A DNA stretch of 64,000 nt, taken from positions 33,364 through 97,363 of the forward strand of contig JAENYG010000015.1 of NCBI GenBank assembly GCA_016841875.1, in the 5' to 3' direction. This DNA comes from Syntrophomonas sp. (lineage in GTDB: Bacteria; Bacillota; Syntrophomonadia; Syntrophomonadales; Syntrophomonadaceae). The stretch's first letter is position 1; the number at the start of each line of letters is the position of its first letter. The translations under genes were made by a program, and so were the position numbers. Shown one piece after another: positions 26,113 to 35,800 of this stretch. The notes under the pieces were generated by a model. That model had not been told where the DNA came from and ran no database searches. It saw nothing but the letters and a program-made list of their open reading frames with translations.

Positions 26113-26556
26113 TTGGGCAGTAAAAATCTGGGGATCGATGAAAGACTCTTTGATCATATAGTCGGAACAGCAGAAGATATGCCATTTTACACTTTGTTAG
26201 GTGTAAGTATCAGTGCAGTTGGACCAGGATACGCGGAATTAAGTGTTACTACCCGCAGAGATCATGCAAACCCTCTGGGGACGGTACATGGAGGATTGCT
26301 TTTAACTATGGCTGATGGAGCTATGGGGAATGCTATACGCAGCTTGGGAATGATAGGAGTTACAGTAGATTGCAGCACCGCTATGATTTCTCCTACCCCT
26401 TTTGGGGAAAAAATTGTCGCCCAGGGCCGGGTGTTAAAAGCAGGCAGAAACATGATATTTGCTGAATCTAAGGTATTTGCAGGAGAAAAGCTGCTGGCTG
26501 ATACCCGGGGCACGTTTTATAAAACCAGCGATATAGATTACCGGAATCAGGGGTAG
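26113..26556 (+). CDS. PaaI/hotdog-fold thioesterase
   Basis: 147 residues, single hotdog domain. HANPLGTVHGGLLLTMADGA carries the HGG motif and the catalytic acid (Asp) of PaaI-type acyl-CoA thioesterases. The start is TTG 26113, with AAAGGAGAT 11 bases before it; no closer ATG is in frame. It hydrolyses CoA thioesters, possibly aromatic or short-chain. It begins a small operon with the DUF3343 gene (7-base gap). Confidence 0.82.
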   Translation: MGSKNLGIDERLFDHIVGTAEDMPFYTLLGVSISAVGPGYAELSVTTRRDHANPLGTVHGGLLLTMADGAMGNAIRSLGMIGVTVDCSTAMISPTPFGEKIVAQGRVLKAGRNMIFAESKVFAGEKLLADTRGTFYKTSDIDYRNQG

Positions 26557-26562
26557 AAGAGC

Positions 26563-26865
26563 ATGAGCATTAATCTGATGGAAATTAGTAATTACGCTAT
26601 TATCACTTTTGGCTCCACATCTTATGCACTAAAAGCCGAAAAAATAATGAAAAATCTGGTAAAGCTTCATATGATTATCCCGACTCCCCGAGAAATATCA
26701 GCCAGTTGTGGACTGGCTTTAAAAATAGATCCTTCCTTTTTGGACGAGTGTTTCCAGATATTAGCCCAGGAAAAGGTGCCGGTTGAGGAAGTTTATAGGA
26801 TAGAAGAGCAGGGTAAGAAAAAAGTACTTAACAAAATCACTTTGGATCAGCTTCCACCTACTTAA
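26563..26865 (+). CDS. DUF3343 protein (putative sulfur/selenium carrier-like)
   Basis: 100 residues. FGSTSYALKAEKIMKN and IPTPREISASCGLALK form the DUF3343 signature. The conserved Cys follows the ISAS motif, resembling YedF-type proteins. The ribosome-binding site before ATG 26563 is poor (GAAG), which suggests translational coupling with the upstream thioesterase. Function unproven; the family is common in anaerobes. Confidence 0.82.
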   Translation: MSINLMEISNYAIITFGSTSYALKAEKIMKNLVKLHMIIPTPREISASCGLALKIDPSFLDECFQILAQEKVPVEEVYRIEEQGKKKVLNKITLDQLPPT

Positions 26866-26899
26866 AAAATCTACTAAGTTATAGAAGGGATTAAACAGT

Positions 26900-28981
26900 A
26901 TGCCTGGATATGAGCTGGAAAAAACCGCCGACTATTTTCAGCCGGGAGGTCCTGTAGACAGGGCTGTTCCCGGATTTGTTTACCGGAAGGAACAGGTCAG
27001 CCTGGCTCAGGGTATAGCCGATGCCTTTACCAACAGTGAGTTTCTGGTGGCAGAGGCGGGAACTGGAGTTGGGAAAACCTATGCTTACCTGCTTCCTGCA
27101 TTTTTATGGGCACTTATTGAGAAAGAGAGAGTAGTGATATCTACTCGTACCAAAGCTCTGCAGCAGCAAATTATAGGAAGAGATATCCCCGATCTGCTGG
27201 AAGCGGCATCTCTGGATCTGAAATTTATGGAAGCCAAAGGCCGGGAGAATTACCTGTGTTGGAACAAGTATACTTCTATACTGGCAGGCAAACAAACCCT
27301 AAATGAGTCTCAACAGCTGTTTATTACCAGGATTTTAAGCTGGGCTGAAAAGACCTTGACCGGGGATAGAAAAGAGTTGAGCATCGGAGCTGACCTTATG
27401 AAGCACTGGCCTTTACTGGCTGCGGATCGCAGGGGATGTCGCAAAGATTTGTGTCCTTATCATGATAAATGTTTTCGCCTGAAAATGATGAAAAACCTTC
27501 ATAGAGCCGATATCATAGTGGTGAATCATGCCCTGTTGCTTTCCGATTTACAGGTTAATAACAGCATCCTGCCGGAGTATAAATATCTTATAATAGATGA
27601 GGCCCACCATTTTGACCGGGAGTCCTTTGATAAGCTATCCTGCAGTTTTTCATATCTAGAGACCAGTGACCTTCTTAATGCATTATATTTCAAAGATAAG
27701 AAATATGCCCGTGGATATATACAGCATTTAAAGGGCAGATATCCCAATCTAATAGAGTCATTGAACGGGGCAGGCGAGCTGGTAAGTAAATCTCTGCAAA
27801 TCTTGGAAGAGATATTTTCTATTCTAACCAGCAGCAGAATATCTAAAGAAAGCAGTTATTCCATGGTGATCGAATATCAGCACTTGGAACAATCCTGGTT
27901 CGGGAAACTGCTGGATACTTATCAAGAATGGCAGGTCAATACCAATGTTTTATTAGATAAATTAAGGTCTATCCAGTCAGAATTGGCTGGACAGGAAGAA
28001 GAAGGGGAAATCAACGGGTTCGTCAATGCCCTGCAGGAATTGGCAGAATATGCCTACTCAATAATGGAAGAAAACCTGAACCATTCAGACAGCATCAACT
28101 GGATAGAATACAAAGATGGATGGGCTTCTGCACTGGTATCATCATACGTGATGATAGGAGATATTCTTAAAGAACGTTTATACAACCGCCTGGAAAGTAT
28201 GATAATGGTTTCAGCAACCCTGGCGGTAGAAGACCGTTTTGATTATTATCTGGATAAGGTGGGACTGAGTGAATACCTGCAGGATGAACGAGTGAGGACC
28301 TTACTGCAAAAATCACCCTTTGATTATGAAAAACAGGCGGTTCTTTATACCGTATCAAATATGCCGCCGCCTAACAGTCAGGAACACAGCCAGGCAACAG
28401 CCAGGGTATTGTTAGATATTATCGATGCTACCGGGGGAGGTATGCTAATATTATTCACCGCCCGCAAGCAGATGCAGGAGGTGGCAGCTGCCATTAAGCC
28501 GTTGTGCCGGGGGCGGGGGATAAACCTTCTGGTACAAGACGAAAGCGGAGCATCGGGATTACTCCTGGAAGAATTTATAACCAGCAAAGATTCAGTACTT
28601 TTAGGACTGGAAACATTCTGGGAAGGAATCGACGTAAAAGGAGATGCCCTGCGATGCGTGGTTATAGTCAAACTACCCTTCAGATCACCATCAGACCCAT
28701 TTTGTATAGCCTCCGATAAGCATTGTCAATTCCATAAAAGGAACAGTTTTCAGCATTTTATGCTGCCCGATGGGGCTATGCGCTTCAAGCAGGGAACGGG
28801 ACGCTTGATCAGGAGCGAAACTGATCGCGGAGTAGTAGTGGTCTTAGATAACCGACTGGAGAAACGCAATTACGGAAGAACCTTTAAGAACAGCATTCCT
28901 ATCCTGCGGACGGTATCATTGCAGGAAAAAGATCTGGCTGAAGAGATTCGAAGATTTATTGCAGGTGAGGATGATGAATAA
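26900..28981 (+). CDS. dinG: DinG/XPD-family ATP-dependent DNA helicase
   Basis: 693 residues. Walker A is EAGTGVGKT at 52-60 and the DEAH box IIDEAHHF lies near residue 232. The iron-sulfur domain is visible: LCWNKY near residue 118, then CRKDLCPYHDKC near 180-192, giving the cysteines that hold a 4Fe-4S cluster. Helicase motifs V and VI occur as GLETFWEGIDVKG and QGTGRLIRSETDRG. There is no exonuclease domain. It likely unwinds repair intermediates such as R-loops. ATG 26900 follows AGAAGGG, 34 bases after the DUF3343 gene. Confidence 0.92.
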   Translation: MPGYELEKTADYFQPGGPVDRAVPGFVYRKEQVSLAQGIADAFTNSEFLVAEAGTGVGKTYAYLLPAFLWALIEKERVVISTRTKALQQQIIGRDIPDLLEAASLDLKFMEAKGRENYLCWNKYTSILAGKQTLNESQQLFITRILSWAEKTLTGDRKELSIGADLMKHWPLLAADRRGCRKDLCPYHDKCFRLKMMKNLHRADIIVVNHALLLSDLQVNNSILPEYKYLIIDEAHHFDRESFDKLSCSFSYLETSDLLNALYFKDKKYARGYIQHLKGRYPNLIESLNGAGELVSKSLQILEEIFSILTSSRISKESSYSMVIEYQHLEQSWFGKLLDTYQEWQVNTNVLLDKLRSIQSELAGQEEEGEINGFVNALQELAEYAYSIMEENLNHSDSINWIEYKDGWASALVSSYVMIGDILKERLYNRLESMIMVSATLAVEDRFDYYLDKVGLSEYLQDERVRTLLQKSPFDYEKQAVLYTVSNMPPPNSQEHSQATARVLLDIIDATGGGMLILFTARKQMQEVAAAIKPLCRGRGINLLVQDESGASGLLLEEFITSKDSVLLGLETFWEGIDVKGDALRCVVIVKLPFRSPSDPFCIASDKHCQFHKRNSFQHFMLPDGAMRFKQGTGRLIRSETDRGVVVVLDNRLEKRNYGRTFKNSIPILRTVSLQEKDLAEEIRRFIAGEDDE

Positions 28982-29051
28982 AATGTAACTCTTTTTGATA
29001 TATTTTCATAGTATGCATAAAGAGCAAGTCAGCTTAAAGGAGGATTCCATA

Positions 29052-29117
29052 ATGCGAGTATACTATATTAAAATACCAGGATTTCTGCGTAACGTACTGC
29101 TTAAGATTTGGGGTTGA
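29052..29117 (+). CDS. spoVM: Stage V sporulation protein M
   Basis: A 21-residue frame starting MRVYYIKIPGFL, behind an excellent AAAGGAGG at 29037-29044. It matches the 26-residue SpoVM of B. subtilis (MKFYTIKLPKFL) at the key positions: aromatic Tyr4, Ile6-Lys7, Pro9, and the Phe-Leu pair. SpoVM is an amphipathic helix that marks positively curved forespore membrane for coat assembly. This copy is slightly shorter, ending KIWG. No conserved partner is adjacent. A standard length cut-off would miss it. Confidence 0.78.
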   Translation: MRVYYIKIPGFLRNVLLKIWG

Positions 29118-29165
29118 TGCAAGCTCATTAACAAATAAACATAATTCCTGCAGGGGGCCGGTTAG

Positions 29166-29255
29166 ATGTTAGGAATGCGATTAAAAGCTGGGATTTTCCT
29201 GATTATGGCCGGTATCTTTCTGCTTTTAGCCACTATCTTAGAAAAATACCTTTAG
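29166..29255 (+). CDS. Small hydrophobic protein, 29 residues
   Basis: ATG 29166 follows GCAGGGGG. The product starts MLGMRLKAGIFLIMAG and is one transmembrane helix ending LEKYL. It sits 48 bases after spoVM and before a strong terminator. No family is recognised. Size and position suggest a small membrane peptide of the same transcript, but translation is unproven. Confidence 0.4.
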   Translation: MLGMRLKAGIFLIMAGIFLLLATILEKYL

Positions 29256-29288
29256 TTTGGGATTAAAGACCTATCTTATATCCACCAG

Positions 29289-29330
29289 CCAAAAAACGGA
29301 CCGTATATAACATGCGAGTCCGTTTTTTGG
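29289..29330. terminator. Bidirectional terminator
   Basis: CCAAAAAACGGAC (29289-29301) pairs perfectly with GTCCGTTTTTTGG (29318-29330). T-runs occur in the stem on both strands. It separates the plus-strand spoVM region from the minus-strand membrane gene. Confidence 0.88.
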
Positions 29331-29390
29331 TATATGGATATGCGAGTTTCATACAGTTTAGCCCGATAGGCTGCTCCCAGTATCCGGGCA

Positions 29391-29765
29391 TCAAATGTTG
29401 TTGCTTAAACCAACTCCCAGTATACCACCTAAACCTCCCGATACCGCACACAGCATTAAGGTGAAAAGAAAAGTTTTCATGCTGATTAAAGAGGGATTGA
29501 AAATCAAAGTCGATATGAACATAAGGATAAAGAACGCTACTCCAATATTAATCCCGCGCAATAGCCCTTTGGAACCATGGGCTTTACTAACGTGACAGGC
29601 TCCCCAAAAAACACTGATTACCATAATTACATTTCCCAGGGGGGCAAAAAGGGTTTCTACCAACCCGGTATAATAGATAAGTAATGTTGCCAGAAGGGAA
29701 AGTACAACAGAAGCCGCGAGGGTCTTGCCCAACCCTACAAGTTCTATTGACAGGTTTCTAAGCAT
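29391..29765 (-). CDS. TIGR04086-like membrane protein
   Basis: 124 residues, four hydrophobic helices (starting TLAASVVLSLLATLL and ending LMLCAVSGGLGGILGVGL). The pattern matches the TIGR04086 family, which is common in spore-forming Bacillota and of unknown function. ATG 29765 has GGAGGTG 7-9 bases upstream; longer frames start inside poor sequence. It is adjacent to the spoVM block on the opposite strand. Moderate confidence in the family name. Confidence 0.7.
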   Translation of the reverse strand: MLRNLSIELVGLGKTLAASVVLSLLATLLIYYTGLVETLFAPLGNVIMVISVFWGACHVSKAHGSKGLLRGINIGVAFFILMFISTLIFNPSLISMKTFLFTLMLCAVSGGLGGILGVGLSNNI

Positions 29766-29871
29766 AAAAAAACACCTCCTCTGTATGCAAAATATGCTTG
29801 TCAACTGCAATTTATTACTTTTACAATCCAAGAAAAGGTGAAAATTAACATAAATCATAAATCATGTTAAT

Positions 29872-30261
29872 TTAGATAAAAGAAATCAGTACAGTTCTGC
29901 TGCGGGGTCCATCGAATTCGGCGAAGAATACACCCTGCCAGGTTCCCAGAGTGAGCCTTCCCGCCTGGAGAGGAATGATTTCGGATGACCCCAGCAGACT
30001 GGCTTTTATATGGGCATCGGAATTGCCTTCCATATGCTTGAATTGCATATAATCTGGAACCAGATGGTTGACGCCCAATAGGATATCGACTTTGACATCC
30101 GGATCAGCATTTTCATTAATAATGACTGCGGCTGTAGTATGTGGAACGAATACCAGGCAGGCTGATTTGTTTTTCCCATGTTCCAAAGCCAGTTTATTGA
30201 TTTTATCTGTGATGTCGATTAATTCGTTTTTATGACTGCTTTTCACAGTAAGGTTATACAT
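29872..30261 (-). CDS. YjbQ/UPF0047 secondary thiamine-phosphate synthase-like enzyme
   Basis: 129 residues with the family motifs VPHTTAAVIINENADPDV (about 40-57), EGNSDAHIKASLLG and GTWQGVFFAEFDGPR at the C-terminus. Members form trimers and show weak thiamine-phosphate synthase activity; the physiological role is unsettled. ATG 30261 is behind AGGGAGGT. The gene lies immediately beside a REP-like inverted pair on its 5' side. Confidence 0.9.
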   Translation of the reverse strand: MYNLTVKSSHKNELIDITDKINKLALEHGKNKSACLVFVPHTTAAVIINENADPDVKVDILLGVNHLVPDYMQFKHMEGNSDAHIKASLLGSSEIIPLQAGRLTLGTWQGVFFAEFDGPRSRTVLISFI

Positions 30262-30354
30262 GATTTGACCTCCCTAAGATAAATTCAATTAGAATTATAA
30301 CCTAAATTCAATCCTTCTATCATAAAAATAGAATATATCATCGAAGGTGTAGGT

Positions 30355-30426
30355 GAACCACGGGGACGGTTCTTGCGGTTGGACGAAGTAAGCAAGGTTA
30401 AACCGCAAGAACCGTCCCCGTGGTTC
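30355..30426. repeat. Perfect 26-bp inverted REP-like pair, 20-bp spacer
   Basis: Positions 30355-30380 (GAACCACGGGGACGGTTCTT, ending GCGGTT) and 30401-30426 are exact reverse complements. Each arm matches the RAYT-1 palindromes at 15702 and 16550. It lies directly upstream of the ZIP transporter. Confidence 0.9.
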
Positions 30427-30447
30427 AGGCGGGAGAAGGATAGAAAT

Positions 30448-31152
30448 GTGCAGCAGGTATTGATAATGGGCCTGGCAGCAGGACTATGCACAGTCCTGGG
30501 GGCAGGCATGCTTTTTATTAAAAAAAACTGGAATGACCATTCCCTGGCCGTATTCCTTGGATTGGCAGCAGGGGTGATGGCAGCGGTGGTATTAATCGAC
30601 ATGCTTCCATCCGCCCTGCTGTATAATAGCAGAGCCGCTCTAGGCGGAGTATTGATTGGATTTATCAGCTTATGGTTGTTTAACCGGGTACTATTCTCCA
30701 GGGTTACTAGCAGTGATACGCTGCTGGGTCTGGGATATCTGATCATGTTGGGAATCGCTATGCACGATTTGCCCGAAGGAATGGCTATAGCTCTGGGCAG
30801 CGAGCTTAAAGCCAGGACGGGGATGATAATTGCTCTGGCCATTGGTATACATAACATACCTGAAGGCATGGCCATAGCGGCACCGCTTTTAATGGGCGGA
30901 CTGCGAAAACCCCACCTTTTCATTCAAGTTCTGCTACTGGGGCTCATTACCCCTCTTGGTACTATATTGGGATTTGTGATGATGGAAGCATTGCCAGGTA
31001 TATTGCCCTGGTTAATGGGATTTGCCTCCGGTATTATGGCCTATCTGGTACTTAGCCAACTCTGGCCTGAAGCAGGTAGAAAAGGAAAAAGGCAAAGATG
31101 GATAGGCCTTCTGCTGGGAATCATCATAATCTTAATGGCGACTTTTGTATAA
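30448..31152 (+). CDS. ZIP-family divalent metal transporter
   Basis: 234 residues, seven to eight membrane helices. The metal-site motifs HDLPEGMAIA and HNIPEGMAIA lie in helices IV and V, as in bacterial ZIP proteins (ZupT-like). The start is GTG 30448, with GGAGAAGGA 7 bases upstream; the longer frame runs back into the REP element and is rejected. It probably imports Zn2+, Fe2+ or Mn2+. The histidine-rich cytoplasmic loop of many ZIPs is absent. Confidence 0.9.
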   Translation: MQQVLIMGLAAGLCTVLGAGMLFIKKNWNDHSLAVFLGLAAGVMAAVVLIDMLPSALLYNSRAALGGVLIGFISLWLFNRVLFSRVTSSDTLLGLGYLIMLGIAMHDLPEGMAIALGSELKARTGMIIALAIGIHNIPEGMAIAAPLLMGGLRKPHLFIQVLLLGLITPLGTILGFVMMEALPGILPWLMGFASGIMAYLVLSQLWPEAGRKGKRQRWIGLLLGIIIILMATFV

Positions 31153-31167
31153 AGACAACAGGTATCC

Positions 31168-31240
31168 GGGACGCGGGGACAGGTTCCTTGTCCCGCTTTT
31201 GATGTTAAGGAGCGGGACAAGGAACCTGTCCCCGCGTCCC
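31168..31240. repeat. Perfect 30-bp inverted REP-like pair, 13-bp spacer
   Basis: Positions 31168-31197 and 31211-31240 are exact reverse complements. Each arm contains GGGGACAGGTTCCTTGTCCC, so the arm itself can fold as a hairpin. It resembles the RAYT-associated core with a different outer stem, and lies just after the ZIP gene. Confidence 0.9.
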
Positions 31241-31253
31241 ATTTATAGATAAG

Positions 31254-31433
31254 CTATACATTTTGATTATAGGCTTTAACAGCCATAACAGCAGACAGAA
31301 TGAGAAATATAAAACCTGTACCCCATCCTGCTAACGGAGCATAAGTAAAAGTTGTTTTAGCTGCCTGCCCAAACATAAGAGATACACCAGTTAGAATAAG
31401 AAATGTGACAGTCCACTTCTGGTATCTGCTCAA
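31254..31433 (-). CDS. Small two-helix membrane protein
   Basis: 59 residues. The start is TTG 31433 with AAGGGGG 8 bases upstream. Two hydrophobic segments (about 7-23 and 35-53) are separated by TTFTYAPLAGWG. No family is recognised. Together with the next minus-strand gene (47-bp gap) it may form a small operon. Confidence 0.45.
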   Translation of the reverse strand: MSRYQKWTVTFLILTGVSLMFGQAAKTTFTYAPLAGWGTGFIFLILSAVMAVKAYNQNV

Positions 31434-31479
31434 GATAAAAACCCCCTTGGTATGAGTTAGAGAATGAGAAAACAAAAGG

Positions 31480-31674
31480 TCAGGATACATCTTTGTTTTT
31501 AGCTGCAAGGATCCCAATAATAGAAGCAATAAAAGCTCCGCTGACAATGAATGGAGTACGACTCAAATCGAGCTGGCCTTTTATAAGCAAGTATCCTATT
31601 TCATAAACGATGCTTACTAAGATAAAAGATAATAGAATGATTAAATAACTCCTCTGTTTTGCATTTAGTCGCAT
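31480..31674 (-). CDS. Small two-helix membrane protein
   Basis: 64 residues. ATG 31674 follows GAGGGAG by 8 bases. MRLNAKQRSYLIILLSFILV is a basic start and first helix, and TPFIVSGAFIASIIGILA is a second helix. The product ends in AAKNKDVS. No family is recognised. It is upstream of the 59-residue protein on the same strand. Confidence 0.5.
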   Translation of the reverse strand: MRLNAKQRSYLIILLSFILVSIVYEIGYLLIKGQLDLSRTPFIVSGAFIASIIGILAAKNKDVS

Positions 31675-31869
31675 GTTCTTAGTCTCCCTCAACTATTAAC
31701 ATATACCTGAATTGTACCAGAAAATGCAAGTCAATAATTTCGTTAAATAAAGAATTTCGAGAGTTAAGGCCTTCGCTTTTATCAGAAATACTCCTGGTCC
31801 CCTGTTCCACGCATAAAATATTCTTTAATTATAAACAATATAAAGCAAAAGAGCAGAGGAGACGTATTA

Positions 31870-32313
31870 ATGGTTAAATGGCTTTCTTTATCCCTGGTTG
31901 CTTTGGCAGGAGCAGCTATGGCTCTACAGGGTACCTTAAATGCGGCCCTGGGTAAAGTTGTGGGTATTTGGGAATCTACTCTGATCGTACACTTTATAGG
32001 TACGGTGACAGTCTTAATAATTATTCTAGTGGGGGGAATTGGGTTTGGTAACCTGGCTAAAATCCCGCAGGCCCCCTGGTACGCTTATCTGGGAGGGCTG
32101 CTCAGTGTGGTCATAATATATGCGGTGGTAAGAGTCATTCCTCAGGCAGGGGTAGGCAACGCAACCACAGCCATTATCGCAGCCCAGATAATCACCGCCC
32201 TGCTTATTGACAGCCTGGGCCTTTTTGGTATGAAAAAATATGCATTTCACTATACTGATATACTCGGAATACTGCTCCTGGCCGTAGGTACCCGTATCCT
32301 TCTAACTAATTGA
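31870..32313 (+). CDS. YdcZ/DUF606-family membrane protein (DMT superfamily)
   Basis: 147 residues with four to five membrane helices. GAAMALQGTLNAALGKVVG and APWYAYLGGLLSVVIIY match the DUF606/YdcZ group, a half-size relative of drug/metabolite transporters. ATG 31870 has GAGGAGACG upstream. Such proteins often work as pairs; only one copy is here. Substrate unknown. Confidence 0.82.
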   Translation: MVKWLSLSLVALAGAAMALQGTLNAALGKVVGIWESTLIVHFIGTVTVLIIILVGGIGFGNLAKIPQAPWYAYLGGLLSVVIIYAVVRVIPQAGVGNATTAIIAAQIITALLIDSLGLFGMKKYAFHYTDILGILLLAVGTRILLTN

Positions 32314-32351
32314 TGGGACCAGGGGGACAAGAAATCTGTGCCCTTATCCCA
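32314..32351. repeat. Degenerate REP-like palindrome
   Basis: Starts TGGGACCAGGGGGACAAG and ends TTATCCCA. The outer stem TGGGA/TCCCA and the GGGGGAC core resemble the other elements. It begins immediately at the stop codon of the YdcZ-like gene. Confidence 0.45.
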
Positions 32352-32882
32352 TCCACCTTCATGTCGAAATCTTCTAGTTATATGGCGAAATTGATCGTTA
32401 AGCAGTGCGCTGTGATTTAATCCAACTACCGAATAAAAACGGCCACCAGGTTAGACCATGAATCAAAGATTTATTAATAATTTCTTGATCAAGCCGTGCA
32501 GCAGTGTGCGGCTTCGCTTATTTCACACGGAAATGTTCCATAACTCCAGGTGGGGCAGCGGAGAATTCATTCTATGTTCTAATCAGGACTGGTTATCCGT
32601 ACCGGTTATGCTGTACTTCAGACGACAGACGTTGGACCAGAGAAAGTCCCCATGTCCACATTGTACAGCAGATGGCTTTTTCATCAGGATAATGGACAGG
32701 AAAATCGTGCTCTGGGCCAGAAATTTATAGCAGGATATGACTTGTTAGAAGTAGAATTATAAATAGAACATATGTTTCCAGTCTTGAGCTTTCCGGACGG
32801 ATTGAATGTCAGGTGACTAAATAATATATTAATAATTTAATGAAGAAGGTTGAGGGGCCTTGAACCATGAGGAGTGATCAGG
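32352..32882. other. 530-bp gap with no recognised gene
   Basis: A 90-codon frame at 32458-32730 has no ribosome-binding site and a composition unlike its neighbours, so I do not call it. Nothing else convincing is seen up to the addB start. It could hold addBA promoters. Confidence 0.35.
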
Positions 32883-35800
32883 TTGTCGGTGAGATATATT
32901 CTGGGCCGAGCGGGTATGGGGAAGAGCCATTTTATATTTGAAGAAATAAAAAAGAAATTGGAAGAAAACAGCGGCGAAAAGCTGATACTGCTGGTGCCTG
33001 AACAGTATACGCTGCAGGCCGAAAGAGATCTGCTGAAAAGCCTGGATACCCAGGGGATCATGGGTGTGGAGGTATTGAGTATCAGCAGGCTCGGGAACAG
33101 GATACTGAATGAAACCGGAGGGAAAAACAGGACTTTTATTAATAAACAGGGCAAAAACATGGTCCTTAAACGGATAATCAATGATAAGGCGGGGGAATTG
33201 ACCATCTACTCGCGGGCCAGCAGGCAGCAAGGATTTGTAGAAAATATGGCTGATTTAATCACTGAATTAAAACAGCAGGATATTACCCCTGACCTGCTGC
33301 AGGAAAAACAGTTTTCAAGCGAAAAGGAAGCTGTGCTGGATCAGAAACTCCACGATATAGGTCTTCTCTATCAGTGTTTTAACGCCTATATGCAGGACCG
33401 TTATATAGATATGGAGGATTATATCAACCTGGTAATTAAGAAGATAGAGGATTCCAGTCTGCTAACTCATGCCCGGGTATGGATCGACAGTTTTACTACT
33501 TTTTCTTCTCAGAGCTTGAGAGTCATAGAGGAAATTATGGCTCTGGCAGATGAAACCACCATATCGCTGACCATTGATAACAACCTGGATGCACGAGATG
33601 CCCAGATCTTTGATCTATCCTGGTATACCTATACAAAGATCAGAGCTATAGCCGGGAAGAGGGGGTTGAAACAAGAAATCATTTCCATCGGCGGTTCTGA
33701 AGCGATAAAAGACAAACAGCCCGCCCTGGTTTATCTTGAAAAGGAGCTCTATGCTTATCCATTTAACCTGTACGAAGATAAATGTCCGGAAATTAAGATG
33801 TTTGCAGCTCGGAGTATAAATACCGAGGTAGAACACCTGGCCGCAGAAGTAGTGGGGCTGGTTCGGGAGAACGCTTATCGCTATCGTGAGATTGCTGTAG
33901 TATGCAACAGCATGGAAACCTATGGGCGGCTCATAAAACGTGCCTTTGATAATTACGGTATTCCTTTCTTTATGGATGAGAAGCGGGATATAATGGGTAA
34001 TCCCATAATAGAATTGATCCTGTCGGCCCTGGAAATTGCCCGGGGGAGATATAGATATGAGGAGGTATTTCGTTACCTGAAGACTGGTTTCGTCGGAGTG
34101 GGCAGGGCGGAATGTGACATCTTAGAGAATTATGTACTGGCCTACGGAATTAAAGGGAAGGACTGGAAGAGACCATTTACTCGAGGTGAAGGTGAAGATC
34201 TGCTCCTGGTTAACTGCTGGAGGGAGTCTATCGTGATGCCTTTAGAGAAATTAGAGGAGCAGAGCCGGGGTAAGAAGACGGTCCGGGAAACAAGTCAGGC
34301 TCTGCTGGATTTTTTTGAACTGATAGATCTGCCGTCTGAAATAGATCGGTGGGCTGATAAGCTGGGTGAAAACGCTTATTATGAGATGCAGAGTGAAAGC
34401 AAGCAGATATGGAATACCGTGATGCTTATGATGGAGCAGATCATGGAACTGCTGGGGGATCAGGTAATCGGACTCAAGGAGTATCAGCAGATACTGGAAG
34501 CAGGTCTGCAGTCATATGAGATGGGTATTATTCCTACTACTGTTGATCAAGTCCTGGTAGGAAGTATTCAAAGGTCCAAGAGCCATGACATCAAGGCCTT
34601 ATTTGTGATAGGTGTTAATGATGGAATTCTGCCGATCGGGAGTTGGTCGGAAGGAATTTTTACCGAAGACGAAAAAGGCTGGCTGAAGGATCAGGGATTG
34701 GAGATAGGTCTAAGCCGTGATCTCAAGACGGCTGAGGAGAACTACCTGATTTATAGTGCACTTACCAAACCGTCTCAACTGCTGCGGCTTTCTTACGCTT
34801 TATCTGATTTAGAATCCAGGGCTCTCAGACCTTCACTGTTGATAGCACGTTTTAAACAGCTTTTTAGCAGCCTGCCATTATCTCATGATCTGATCGAAAA
34901 CCAGGAAATTGATCGGAAGATGATATCGACATCCAACAGCACTTATAAATACTTGGTAGATAACCTGCGTAATCATCTGGATGGCAGGACTGTAGACGAG
35001 ATATGGTGGGATGTTTACGCCTGGTATCGAGATAACCACATTTGGCAGGATAAAAATACCGCCATAATCAGCGGATTTTTTCATAATAACCAGCCTGACT
35101 CGCTAAAGGAGAAAAAAGCCCGGCAGATATATGATTGGCCTTTAAAAACCAGCGTGTCTCGCCTGGAGCAGTACGCCAACTGCCCCTTTGCTCATTTTAT
35201 GCGCTATGGCTTGAAGCCTGAGAAAAGGACCTTATATGAACTCGGTGTTCCAGATATCGGAGATATCTTGCACCAGACTATACAGGGTCTGAGTCGCGAA
35301 TTATTCCGGGAGAAACTGGTCTGGAAGGAAATAGACCGGGCCGCCTGCGATAAGCTCACGGATAAAGTGAGCGAGGAAATTCTTCTAAAATATAACCAGG
35401 GCATCTTTGAGAGCAGCAGCCGCTACCGGTATATGTGTCAGAGGCTGAAGAGGATCAGCAGGCGTGCAGCATGGACCCTGACTGCCCATCTGCAAAGAGG
35501 ATCTTTTAGCTTTCTGGGACATGAGATGAGATTTGGAAATCAGGACTATTGTGATTTCCCGGCTCTGGAGGTAGAACTGTTGGATGGAGAAAAAATCTAT
35601 ATAGAGGGACGTATTGACCGGGTAGATATACTTGATGAAGATGATGCAGCTTATGTCAAGATCATAGATTATAAAAGCGGTGATCGCAGCTTAAAGCTTG
35701 CTGATATATATTATGGACTCAACCTGCAGTTGATCATATACCTGGCTGCGGTAATGCATGGTTTACAGGAAAAGGGAGGGAAGGCGGCCAGGCCGGGTGG

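Noticed and set aside
30373..30447. N-terminal extension of the ZIP transporter reading through the palindrome
   Set aside because: It would translate a repeat element; GTG 30448 has a good ribosome-binding site and starts at the first membrane helix.
32458..32730. 90-codon plus-strand frame
   Set aside because: No ribosome-binding site, no recognisable motif and unusual composition.
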